64,000 bases of DNA from the NCBI GenBank assembly GCA_003008705.1, contig PDUO01000050.1, positions 252,682-316,681 on the forward strand, given 5' to 3'. Below, one piece after another: positions 12,985 through 23,370 of this stretch (its first letter is position 1; the number at the start of each line of letters is the position of its first letter). Source of the stretch: Pezicula radicicola (taxonomy: Eukaryota > Ascomycota > Leotiomycetes > Helotiales > Dermateaceae). The notes below the pieces were generated by a model. The model was not told the origin of the DNA and did not search any database. It saw only the letters and a list, made by a program, of their open reading frames with translations. Made by a program: the position numbers and the translations under genes.

Positions 12985-14157
12985 GGCGGAAGCTCGCGGA
13001 TTCAAAATTTTTTTTGTGGTAGTTCAATTCGATAGTGTGAGAGCTTTGAATTGTCGTTGACGCGCTGAAAAGTGCTTTGTGATGCTCGATCATTGATTCG
13101 TTGAAGTAAAAAAACAGTAAGAAGTATGACCCCTCACTTGACGTCGGTAGAATAAAACGAGGGGTGTCAGTAGAAACAGGGTCGATTTCGAAGCGACGTC
13201 GAATTTATTAACCGAATACTAAGTACGCAACCCCTTTTGTGAGTTACTCAAGCTGTTATTGTCTCTATTCTATCCTAACTTCATGGCACATACTCACACA
13301 TAGGTAATCACCCAGTAGACCTACCTTAAAATTCATAGCATAGTAAAATCATTGGACATCACCTTCAAAATTAGGCTATACTGTACCTTCCGTACCTTCC
13401 GCACTCTTTCAATTGCTCGCTTCGCTTTAGAACTATATTATCTGCGAAAGCACTATTGAGCCTAATTCCTATAGAACATACAGTATCTATGAACAACTAA
13501 TGTTGTGGAATGAACACATGACTAGTGGAAGTTTGAACAAAAGTATCCCATTAGGAACTTGTTCACATACTTCAAGCACACTTGCCTTAAAATCCTCAAA
13601 TTATGCCAGCAATTTGATATAATTTACAAAGTGACAGTAGTGTTAGTTGCTCTTTCCAAACAAGCAACAAGTCAAACTTAGCCTTTCTGTTTTCAGAGAA
13701 ACAATCTCATCAAGAAATAGTACTTCTGGCTGGCACTCTCGCCTTGAGCTCCTCAAGTGAAGTTAATAATGTGATAGAATTTAGAAAGTAACACTGGTGT
13801 TCGTTGATCTCTCAAAGAAAGCGAAAACACAGATTTGTCCTTTGCCATTTCAGCCAACCCAGCTCCCAGCGACACATTCTTCGAAATACTCTAGTGATGT
13901 CAATAACATAACAAAAATTGGAAAGTGGCATTAGTATTCCTTGCTCTTTCCAAGAAAGTGACAACGCAAAGTTGTCCTTTCCCGTTTCGGCGGCCACAAC
14001 TCCCAGCGAACTATAAGAGCCAACTTCTTCAGCCTCCTACTTCTTCTTCTTTCTTCCAACAACAAACAAACGCATCCACAAGCCACAAAGGGTGCAACTT
14101 CTCACACCATTCCACTCCAAACAGACATCAAAAGAGTTCAATCAATTCCCATTCAAG
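12985..14157. other. Intergenic region upstream of the small membrane protein gene
   Basis: About 1.2 kb between two divergent genes. It contains three diverged repeat units (see the repeat at 13,628-14,020) immediately upstream of the plus-strand gene at 14158. No coding sequence is supported. A short tandem GTACCTTCC pair occurs near 13,384-13,401. Confidence 0.5.
13628..14020 (+). repeat. Three diverged direct repeats (about 137-157 bp period)
   Basis: Three imperfect copies can be aligned on the core AAAGTGACAGTAGTGTT... at about 13,628, 13,785 and 13,922 (offsets 157 and 137). Shared parts include TTGCTCTTTCCAAG(A)AAG, an ACTTTGTCCTTTCC-like stretch and CCCAGCGA. The last copy ends about 130 bp before the ATG at 14158. 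The array may therefore be part of that gene's promoter, although that is only positional. Confidence 0.6.
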
Positions 14158-14569
14158 ATGCTCGGCGTCATTATCAAGACCTTTCGCCGCGGCCTTGGCG
14201 GTGCATCGATGAACCGCGTTGTCCATGCAAGGTGAGATCTCTCAAGCCCCTCTCTTTTAATAGATCTATACTAATACTTTAGTAAACAGATATCCAATCC
14301 GTCTCCAACACACCACCTCTCGAACCCCATCTTCCGCTGTTCCGCCGTCTGCTCAGTCTGGACGTGGTATCGGTACTCTGAGTGGCCTTTTAATACTCAA
14401 CCTGTACTACCTGTTGAACCTTAAGTCATACGAGCTCAAAATGGTCGAGTATGATTTAAACATGTTGAAGTGGCAATTGGGCAAGGGTTATCGACCGGAG
14501 GAGCCGGACAAGACCACGGCTATTTCGATCAAGGAGATGGTGCCTCGAATTTTCACAGGTCACTCCTAG
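14158..14569 (+). CDS. Small single-pass, probably mitochondrial membrane protein
   Basis: Exons 14158-14231 and 14290-14569 (GTGAGA...ACAG) encode 117 residues. The N-terminus (MLGVIIKTFRRGLGGASMNR) is basic and amphipathic, like a mitochondrial targeting sequence. Residues 54-69 (TLSGLLILNLYYLLNL) form one membrane segment. The C-terminal part is hydrophilic and charged (LKMVEYDLNMLKWQLGKGYR). I do not recognise a named family. Size and layout recall accessory subunits or assembly factors of respiratory complexes. Splice phase is consistent and codon use looks normal, so I take it as a real gene. Confidence 0.65.
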
Positions 14570-15220
14570 TTTGTCTTGTCATGGATGGATATTTTCGTTT
14601 CTCAGGGGTATCACACGATGGATAGTTGGAGGGATAAATTTCACAAACAAGGAGAGCTTTTAAGGGTCAGATAGTGGAGACTGGCCGTATTCTAACACAC
14701 GATAATTAAAGTCGTTGTGCTGGCACTTGCTAGCCATGACCTTCCAGTGATTTCTTGCTAGATCTAACGTCTTTCCATATTCCCCCGACCGAAGCCGATA
14801 GTGATGTCCATATTCTGAGACATGATAATCAAAGTCAATATTATCACTTGCCTAGCACCTTCCTACAATATTCAATGGCTAAGGTGTCTCTTGCCAGATC
14901 TATCATCTTTTCATACTCCCACAGAAGCCGGTAGTGACTTGGCTCATATCTCGAAAACCACTGCCATATCCGCGCCTGCTGCCAATAAAATGAGTATTGT
15001 CATCCTCTCCTGGCTTATACAGATCATAAAATAACACTTTGATAGTGAGATCCCCATCGATCGCCATCTTGCTACGTCCAGTCTTGTAAGCGCCCTTTGT
15101 AGTATGTGCACGCGAACGAAAGTCGAGGAAAGTGGTTGGATGTAGTTCAATAAGTGGGATATCAAAAAGAATGAACCCAAACCAGTGACCTAGATTAAAT
15201 CTACCCTAAATTATTTCTTT
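14570..15220. other. Intergenic stretch, no gene seen
   Basis: About 650 bp. Two similar segments (around 14,690-14,800 and 14,815-14,920) share CTGA/TTCTAACACGATAAT(C)AAAGTC, TGCTAGATCTAACGTCTTTCCATA and CCGAAGCCGATAGTGA-like motifs. They look like an imperfect ~125-bp direct duplication. No coding potential is supported. Confidence 0.45.
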
Positions 15221-15854
15221 TTAGTGATCGACTTGCAAGCTAATATGGACTGGCTTTGTAGTGTTAGGCTTGCAGGAACCGCGAAATTCAAAGAGGAAAT
15301 TTGGTCCAGCGAGAAAAGAACCACTGATTTCAACTTTTGTGCCAAATGCAATTGTGCCACCGCCAAGGATGACGTTTTCTGGTTCTCCGGTACAAATACC
15401 ACGCCATCTAAAGCGGCAGGTGGTGGGAGTACTGAGAGTAGTCGGTCCATTCGTAACGAAGATGCCAGAGTAATATCCCTCAAAGGAACCCCATATTCGG
15501 TCATAGTCTCACCTAAAGGCGATTTTGTAGGTAAAACCTACAACATCTAGACTGGTGACTTGAGTCCAGTAGGCGCCTTCGAGCTTCTTGAGAGCAGCGA
15601 CTTCCTCATTTGTGATACCGAGACCATCCAGGTACAAGGCTAGGTTCAGCTCGTCTTCGTCCTCGTTCTCTAGTTCTTGGCGCGGTATTTTTGCTGCTAC
15701 TTCCTTCTTGGATTTTCCGAACGAATTTGAATACGCTTGAAAGAGGCATCTTGAGCGATTAATGAGCGCGTATGGAACTTATTCGAAGGACTTGAGTGCG
15801 CGAAGAAAAGAAAGATTGAGTTCCAGAGCGCGACTATAGAACCAAGGTCTCGCC
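15221..15854 (-). pseudogene. Pseudogene of an unrecognised fungal protein, two in-frame stops
   Basis: On the minus strand one frame of about 210 codons reads like a folded protein. It contains RPWFYSRALELNLSFLRALK, then VPYALINRSRCLFQAYSNSF, an acidic linker, LYLDGLGITNEEVAALKKLE, and an aromatic/Gly-rich region DYDRIWGSFEGYYSGIFVTN and FRWRGICTGEPENVILGGG. Stops break it at 15,781-15,779 (TAA) and 15,511-15,509 (TGA). Replacing them by Gln and Arg would need only C-to-T changes, as expected of RIP. No start codon or upstream exon was found. I do not know the family; the C-terminal part is beta-rich. It could also be a gene whose stops are removed by introns I cannot place. Confidence 0.6.
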
Positions 15855-17789
15855 TAATCTACAAATCTGGGCACTTAATCTAAGTGACTGACTTATTTTG
15901 AGTGACCAGCTTAAAAACGTGTACAGGACTTGAGTATTTATCTTGGCGTAAGTAGTTCTCTCGATCTTAGTGATTCTTTTGAGCAATGCAACTCACTTTG
16001 AGCATTCCACTTAGATTGAGGAACTAACTTAAATAGAATTTCCCAGTTTTCCAAACGTCCCCGACTCTTGTTTAGTACCACAAGGTACAGTAGATTGAAC
16101 AAATATTTCATAATTTTCAAGACCCCACATAAAGTAAGCGTTTTGCCCCAACACTAGCTGATACTACGGCTCCTAAACTTGGTATAACAACATTAAAATA
16201 TGAAATCAAACTATTCCGGCGAGTTCGTTCTTAATTTGTTTGATTTATGAATCAATTTCTATTAACTCACTGCATATGTTAGGTAATCTATTTAGCTGGA
16301 GTAATTCACTTCATTTGAGGAACCCATCTTACTAAAGTAGTTACGACTATTTGGCAAGCGATTTCCGTTGTTGTTTGATTTATTATCTATGACAAGTGGT
16401 TTTGGAATACGATAGGGAAACTGATCAAGGACGAATCTGGAGATACTTGTGGCCATGTGTCTTCCCCTTCAGAACGAAATCTTGACTTGTTTATTTCTCT
16501 TAATTAATATATCCCGGCCACTGGCGAACATTTCTATAAACCACTTCCAGTGTTAATCTAATGAGGAAAGTCATGTGCTAGTAATGTCGCACTTATTACG
16601 CAAAGAAGAAAGATGGAAGGCGAGAACACGACCAAGTGCACCCGCCTTTTCTCGGTTACCAAGGGCTTCCTAAAGTAGTGCTGTCATACTTCTAAAAAGG
16701 TGATAATTTGCTTTTTTCGAATCACAAACGTGTTGCTAAGAACCCACTTAACTTGTGTAATTAATTGAGATTTCGCATATTAGAAACCTAGCTGCCGCAC
16801 TCCCAAAAAAAATGAATCACATGTCTTAGTTTCAAATCACAGTTCAATGGAAACAATCAGGGGAGTCCTATGTTAACTCCAAAAAAACAATGCTCGAATT
16901 GAGCTACTGTATTTTCTTTGTGTGTCGTCTGTTCACATATACTGTGGAGTTGTAACTTCTAGAACACCCTGCACTTGTTCAATGGACAAAGTAACTAAGT
17001 TCGACAAAGTCCAAGCACGTAGAATAGATAAGTAACTTACATGTAATCACTTTTGACCAAACTAGTCGATAACATGCCTGGGGAAGGACTTCTAGCAAAG
17101 AAAATAAAAATTAAGCGAGCTAACTAGTAATCAGAGTTTGGAATCTTAGAATGCATGAGACAATCAATATATGAAACATAAGATGCTTATCTTGTGATTT
17201 CCCCAACTCAGGGTCATGGAAGAAATATTCTTATGACAATCTTACCTTCTGAAAATATACGGTAAAGAAATATAGTGTCAGACGCTAGATCGAAAGAAGC
17301 TAGAAAACATTTCTCCCTGGCGTGCGTCTCAGAGGCGTTCGGCAAGCTTCGCTTAGAAATCGATACAAGAACCGGCGACATCATATTGCACTAAAAGTCC
17401 AGTATTAAACTCCTGAAAGTGAGTTGGTAAGTCACAGGATCCTGGCTTGCGACAAGGAGGAGTTGTATTCACGATATATAGCATGTAAGGGAATATAGAT
17501 GTGACAGATGGGCTTGAAAGACTCATGCTTGTTTTACAGGTCGTGTTGAGAATTAAAAGTTGAAGCTCGCTTCGTGATAGTGGTTTGACAGTTTGGCATT
17601 TGACGAAATACAGCAGATACGGAGAGAAACTTCCAGCATCAATAACTTTTATTTTTGTGAGATAGTTTCTTTAGTTTTACCATTAGATTTCATACAAAAT
17701 TACCAGAGCGCATATCTGTATTCGGCGAAACATTAAATCCATAGCATCATAACCCATCCTCCTCCTCTCTCTCCACGTCCCTTTCATAA
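15855..17789. other. Intergenic region with an 18-bp repeat relic
   Basis: About 1.9 kb, AT-rich, without a supported gene. Bases 15,884-15,919 contain two units of an 18-bp repeat (GTGACTGACTTATTTTGA type) that is also arrayed at 62.3 kb. No transposon ends were identified. Confidence 0.5.
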
Positions 17790-18353
17790 TCATACTACAC
17801 CAGTTGACTGAACAGCATTTGGTCCATTGTCTGGATAAGAAGTTGCGCTGTTTGGGTGGTTATACCCAAAGAAAGCCTCGGTTTGAGTTGGCACACTATT
17901 TTCTCGTCAGCATATAGGTAATTTCTAGACTTTCTTTCGTCGAAGACCCAAGTTTTTCAAAGATGTGTTTGTCTGTGTAGATAACACTTACTGTACAGTT
18001 GTCATGACCGTAAAATCATTCTGGTAGTCCCAGCCCCATGATAATCTCCAATCGCTGGTCTGGCTACATGGAACAGCGTACCATGCTGCTGTTGTAGCTG
18101 GGTTTCCGGTATTGACGATTGTGCAAGCTGTTACGGTTCCATCACCTTGGTCAATGCTGAGGTTGTAGGTACAACTTGTAGCATCGGCGGAACAAACTTG
18201 CTTCCATTAGCCTAGATTAATTTCTGGGTGGGGTCTGAGTTTACCTCGAGTGAAGTTGCGGATTGTCCAAAATGCCGTTGCTCGAGGTACGACAGATGGT
18301 GCTGCAAGAGCACTGGTGAGGAGAGTAGTGAGTGTGAGGACTTTGAAATACAT
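17790..18353 (-). CDS. Small secreted cysteine-containing protein
   Basis: Exons (minus) are 18353-18245, 18196-17992 and 17895-17790, giving 139 residues. Introns begin GTAAAC and GTAAGT; the first acceptor is an AAG, the second TAG. Residues 1-17 (MYFKVLTLTTLLTSALA) form a signal peptide with an ALA-AP cleavage site. The mature part starts APSVVPRATAFWTIRNFTR and has four Cys (VCSADATSC, TACTIV, VPCSQ) in a beta-rich context. The C-terminus is polar (TEAFFGYNHPNSATSYPDNG). The pattern 'W-x-I-x-NFTR-x-C-x-ADxTSC-x-Y' recalls small secreted ascomycete proteins near the Alt a 1/Hrip1-like group, but I cannot assign it firmly. An extracellular or effector-like role is inference. Confidence 0.72.
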
Positions 18354-19837
18354 AACGACTTGATTTAGTTGAGTACTGATTAGGGTCTAAAGTATAATTG
18401 TTTGATCTTGGGTTAGAGAAGTCGAGTTGAATTGGATCTTCCAAGGCCTTATATAGCTTTTCAAGTCGGTCTATTAACACTAGTTCTTTCCTTCCGCTGT
18501 GCCTCACATAAGGCTAAACACAGAATCGAGTCCATTTTCATCATCCCACACCGCAAACACGAAGGAAGAGAAGTCATTCGACAAAATGAACGACCAAAGG
18601 CAGAAATAGATCAGCACTTCGTTACAGTCAACATGACACGATTTGTCAACCAAACTCCAATGCAACGTGGTAAACTTGAAAGGTGCCGTTCGTACAAGAA
18701 GTGAGGCTCACCATCATAAGCCCCTCACTTATACGAGATTACCAGGACCGCTTGCAGTGACCTTGCGTACCTAAGGGGCGTTGGCCAGCCTTGTGACAGG
18801 TCTGACGTCTGACAAAAAAATATTTACGAGTTCAACATCGATGTCTCATTGGAAGGGATGGAAATTATGCATGTTTTTGTCTCTTGTGGGGTAGCAGGGA
18901 TTAGATGCGTGTGCCTAGTGGTGCCAGCTTCCCCCGCTGAGGAAAAGATCGTCTAAATTCTATAAATAATCATGTCACGTACGGCAGTGGTGCCACGGAA
19001 TATTCTAAGTAAGCTTTCACAAAAACTTAATGCAAACCGTACGAAGTATAGTTAGTTGGGCCGAATTTTGCCGGAACACGAATATTCGATCATTTGAGCA
19101 AAACGGGTTGATATATGATGTGGTTATGGGAAGAAGGCCCGAAAGGGTTAAATGCAGGGGTGAGAATTCTCGACATCATACTTGAGACGATCCCTATGTC
19201 CTTGCAGCGCTCTAAGAGTTTTGAATCTTTGTTTTTCAATTCATTGTTAAGGTACCTTACACTTGGAATGAAGTAATTTGGGCATGGTATCCTACCTAAG
19301 CTTTCATTGTCGCTTAATATTGTTAATTCAACATACACCAGATAAAAGAGACGGAGCCTGAAACGCATCAGGAACTCGCCATGTTATTTGTACAGTACCA
19401 CGAAACTTTAACCGATGCTGTGATTCATGTATCCTATCAATTGTCTAGTCACTTACTAACTGCTTAGGTTATTAAAAACTAGGAACCTGTATAACTCTTA
19501 CTAGATCCTAAAAGAAAGACTTACATACAAAATTTTAATCTATATAAATGCCATACAAGAGAGATATATGAGCACAGCAACCTGATAAGTGAATATTGAC
19601 AAGTGCATTGACTTGCATACCTACCCTACTTGATTCGAAAGTCATTCTATTTGAGTCACATGATTAGCTTTAAATTAGTCTAAGCTTTCATGCATTGAGG
19701 TAGACACGAAGCTTCAGAGTGCTGTGCAGGAATTAGGAGAGATTATTCTGACAGATATGATAGATTACAAGAAATTTATATTAATGCTGGGAAGTGCGAG
19801 GTATAAGTACGCTTTTAGTGGCACAGTGATTGTCCTC
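18354..19837. other. Intergenic region, no gene seen
   Basis: About 1.5 kb upstream of the secreted-protein gene. The 150 bp before 18353 on the minus strand should contain its promoter and 5' leader. Beyond that I see no reading frame with recognisable motifs. Confidence 0.45.
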
Positions 19838-20216
19838 TATCCCTTGTAATTACCTCTAGTATTCCATACCAAGTTGAAGCGATGATAGCTTCTGACAGAG
19901 TAATATTCTGTAAAGCCGATAATTAATCTCTCCTTGTAGAATAACATAACTATCCAAACAAACGCTTCTGAAATTCCAGAAATAGCACCATTTGAAAATT
20001 GTGTAGTAAAATTTCTTGCATTTACCCGGGGAGTTTTAAACTATTTAGAGCAGCAGCTTACATTAAGTGAGGGATCAAAACCAATGTTGAGCCTCCGTGT
20101 TAGGATTATAGAAGGATATTCTGGCCCACACGCTCCCCCCTAAAGTAATATTCTATCTCCGACAGCAGCTTGGAGTAGATGAGCTCTCTAACTTCAAGAG
20201 GCAAGACTCGCAAAAT
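19838..20216 (-). pseudogene. Possible F-box/2EXR-like gene fragment with stops
   Basis: On the minus strand from about 20,216 the frame reads ILRVLPLEVRELIYSKLL, which resembles the start of fungal 2EXR/F-box-like domains (LPxEVRxLIY). It runs into closely spaced TAA codons. A second open stretch (about 20,041 down to 19,838, 65 codons) includes AFVWIVMLFYKERLIIGFTE. The TAA codons could come from CAA. Coding character is suggestive only, and no start or exon structure could be set. Confidence 0.3.
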
Positions 20217-20822
20217 ATTCCCCTTCTAAAAGCGGTACAACTCTGCCTCGTCTATTGGCAGGTTTTGCTGACATGTTGGGTATTTTCTTGCACCTGAGTT
20301 CCTTCTGAGGTACTTCTGTAGTCTTTCGCAAAGGCGAATTTACAAAATATATTTCTTAGATAGCAACTCGGGCTGTTCAAAGTAAGGATGGTTGATAGTG
20401 TGAAGTTAGTCCAAACTTATAAAGAATGTCGAGGTATCAAACCCTAACGGGGTTTCTTTGCAAATAATCACACAAAAGAGATCAAGGAAACTACATACAT
20501 GGCGTTAATTTTTGATAGCTACCAAAATTGGTGCCATAGGCAAAAGCGAAGGATTCTTGCTTGCAAACAATAGTTAATTGCATCTAAAAACAAGACATTC
20601 ATTCTTACGTATATATATTCATAAGACATTTCTATGATACTCCCAGTTCCTTGTTCCTTCAACTTCTGTCCCCAAGAAGGGAAAATCCATCTACCTAAAA
20701 GTAGTCCCAGTTTCATCCGACCAGTACACAAATCCGGCGGTATGATATATTGCCCAAACTTCCAAACCACAGCCACCAGAGAACCCAGAAACCAAAAGGC
20801 CCAAAAAAACAGAAATGGGTAT

Positions 20823-22253
20823 CTACAAACAACAAGCATAATCACTAGCATCACCATCATTAAAAAGATGAGTCCTAGCCCCACCATCATCCAAAACCAC
20901 AAAACTACTCCCCCTATACCTACCCGTACGATCCCTCATATTACCCACAGTACTAGAGAAGGCACTTCCAATAACCCCCAAAAAGAACTGACTCTTCAAA
21001 ACAATACCCATATCAACAGCCCCCTGAAAATCAAAAGCCAACTCATTAATCCCCTCCAGAATTTTCTTATCCCCATGTGCCAAATCCCATTTATGAGTAA
21101 CATCCCAACCTCTCTTCTTCCCAGCCTCCACAAATTTCTTGATCTGAGATTCATCACCGCAAGCTAGATAGACGAGAGGTTTCTCAGCGTTACCATGTCC
21201 ATATAAAGCCCAAGCTTTATCTAAAGCTCCTAAATCAGCATTGAGTTGATTATCAAGAGAAGACCAAATATTATCTGACTCGACTCTAAAATGAACAGCA
21301 TAAACCTCCCGTTTCAACTTCTTCAACTTCTCACTCAACATGTTAACGACTTGTCTAGGACCCTCCTTAAATCGAATGAGATGAGCTATATCATTCCAAA
21401 GTCTTAAATCTTGACCCGTTGGATCATCCGTGATTCGAAAGAGTAAGAATTCCGAATCGATTAATATGGCTGTGATTCCTCTCTTGGAATCATCTCGATC
21501 TGGGGCTTTGGATGCTAGATCTTCTAACATGTTATATTCCCTTTCGAAAAAATCCTTAAATGGTCGTCCCGTCCAGAAATAACCGGAGAATTTTTTGTAA
21601 TCGAAAATCGATCTTTCGAGATCTATATGCCATCTATTCTTGACGGAAACGGTGCTGTCTAAATCTTCTGCATGTAGGATTTTCATTCGTGGACATGCTT
21701 TTTCGAGTTGGGTTATAAGATGGGTGGCGTCGAACCATTCTTCATAGGGCATATAGGCTTCGTTGTTGAGGAAATTAAATTCTTGGAGGTTTGTTGAGGA
21801 GCGGAGTGGCATTGAGGGTAGGATTATTCCTGTTCCTGCTTCGATGGCCATTTTTAGGCAGACTTTTATTTGTGACATCATTGTTGTTAACCCGGCTGCC
21901 ATTCCACTGCATTGGAGGTACACGTTGTCTTCTGGCCATTTTGTACGTGAGCATTGTTGTCGTAATGCTGGGAAATCGTAGGGTGCCGGTGTATTGACTG
22001 AGAAGACTTGTTCAAAGTAATTCTGGACTTCAGGTGAAAGTGACCATTTTGTATTTTCGTCAGCGGCAGTGACATCTTCGGTTTTCGAGGACGATTTTCC
22101 TCCTTGCGAATTAAGATTTGCTTGACGTTGTGACGAAGAACAGGCTGAAGGAACCCATGATGTTGCTTTAGGTATTAGGGCTGCTTTGTTGTAGAGGGCA
22201 ATTATACAGACAATAGTTATTGCAACCAAGAAAACATTATGACGACTAAGCAT
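20823..22253 (-). CDS. Type II membrane glycosyltransferase-like protein (O-fucosyltransferase-like)
   Basis: A single exon of 476 residues from the ATG at 22253; an in-frame GTG 19 codons earlier is not a credible start. Residues 5-22 (HNVFLVAITIVCIIALYN) form a signal anchor, followed by a Ser/Lys/Glu-rich stem and a lumenal domain. The domain has WPEDNVYLQCSGMAAGLTT, then AIEAGTGIILPSMPLR, YMPYEEWFDATHL, and near the C-terminus QGAVDMGIVLKSQFFLGVIG and FVVLDDGG. This is the layout of fungal proteins related to GDP-fucose O-fucosyltransferases, with an N-terminal 'R/G-N' half and a C-terminal nucleotide-sugar half. A Golgi location is inferred. The donor sugar is unknown, and no intron is needed. 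Confidence 0.7.
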   Translation of the reverse strand: MLSRHNVFLVAITIVCIIALYNKAALIPKATSWVPSACSSSQRQANLNSQGGKSSSKTEDVTAADENTKWSLSPEVQNYFEQVFSVNTPAPYDFPALRQQCSRTKWPEDNVYLQCSGMAAGLTTMMSQIKVCLKMAIEAGTGIILPSMPLRSSTNLQEFNFLNNEAYMPYEEWFDATHLITQLEKACPRMKILHAEDLDSTVSVKNRWHIDLERSIFDYKKFSGYFWTGRPFKDFFEREYNMLEDLASKAPDRDDSKRGITAILIDSEFLLFRITDDPTGQDLRLWNDIAHLIRFKEGPRQVVNMLSEKLKKLKREVYAVHFRVESDNIWSSLDNQLNADLGALDKAWALYGHGNAEKPLVYLACGDESQIKKFVEAGKKRGWDVTHKWDLAHGDKKILEGINELAFDFQGAVDMGIVLKSQFFLGVIGSAFSSTVGNMRDRTGRYRGSSFVVLDDGGARTHLFNDGDASDYACCL

Positions 22254-23370
22254 TGTGAAGTAGTGAAACCTTGGTTCCCTGGGAACGTGGTTACGTGGTA
22301 TTGGAAGCACTCAGGGTTTAATTAACTACTTTTGGAGGTGAGGGGGAAGGGACAGCTGGGGTCTTTAAACCTCGGGTCGCTAATTATCCTCTTACCCAAT
22401 GAAGGAGGTGACATTGTGCCTTGATAATACCCCTGTTACTAGCTTTTGATCGGCATTTCACATGCGATTCTTGAATAGAGAATTTAAGCGACAGCAATTG
22501 TTCAATTGTTTTGTTATTTCTTCCATTTAGCCATCTGCGAAGGAAAAATGAGAGGTAAAAACTACATTTAAATGCAGAACATTTGGAGTTGATATTAATC
22601 CGCAGGATTTCTTAGCACAGTTTTGACATCTACAGAAGTTCGGATGAAAGCAAAGGGAAGTTGCCACGATTATCGATGTAAGCGACGGAGTTTTTTATTC
22701 AAGGATGTTATATTCACTAAGGTAGGTACCTCCGAACCCCAACGGCTACCCCGCACAAGTCCCCGTTCAGCCACCACCACCACCACTACGAAATCGGGTC
22801 CCTGATAGGTACGGGTACGAAAGTACGTACAATGCTAAAATCGATCTTTGAACAATTGCCAGTACTTCAATAAAGTATTAATACAAAGACGCCACAGAGC
22901 GTACAGATATCTGTATCTGGATACCTATAGGCTTCATGTCTAAGACTAGAACTCACTTAGGTAACTCACTTACTTTAGGTAATTCACTTTGCTTTAGGTA
23001 ACTCACTTGATTAATAGGTCGCCGAGCACGAAGCGCTACAGCATGTGTTAAAAATCAATTCTATTATTGTAAAAATCGCCCATCACGAAGTATAAAGAAT
23101 TGTACCTCGGAGATCCAAACTAAACATCAGCTACAGAGCCTAACCACCTGAGCATAAGAGATATCCCAAATCCTTCAACCCAAACAGAAGATCAGAGCCA
23201 ACGATGTACCACCCCAAAGTCCGAAACCAAAAAAAAAAAAAATTCGTAAGAATAAGAGTCAAAATCCCAAACTTCTGTCCTGGGCCAACAATCTGACGCT
23301 CTTATATGAACAACAGTAAGCCCACCACTAACATCTCCAGATCTCTCTCAGAATCATCAGGATAGATAGG
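22254..23370. other. Intergenic region with a short degenerate tandem repeat
   Basis: About 1.1 kb with no supported gene. Bases 22,946-23,012 hold about three copies of an 18-19-bp unit (AGGTAACTCACTTACTTT type). An A tract lies at 23,230-23,242. Confidence 0.5.

Noticed and set aside
13925..14212. 95-residue frame overlapping the start of the small membrane-protein gene
   Set aside because: It runs from the repeats into exon 1 in another frame, is low-complexity, and ignores the clear intron and ATG at 14158.
20634..21167. 177-residue plus-strand frame
   Set aside because: It is antisense to the glycosyltransferase-like gene and has no domain-like features.
22254..22310. 19-codon N-terminal extension of the glycosyltransferase-like protein
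   Set aside because: It would need a GTG start and would place a charged stretch before the signal anchor. The ATG at 22253 gives a normal type II topology.
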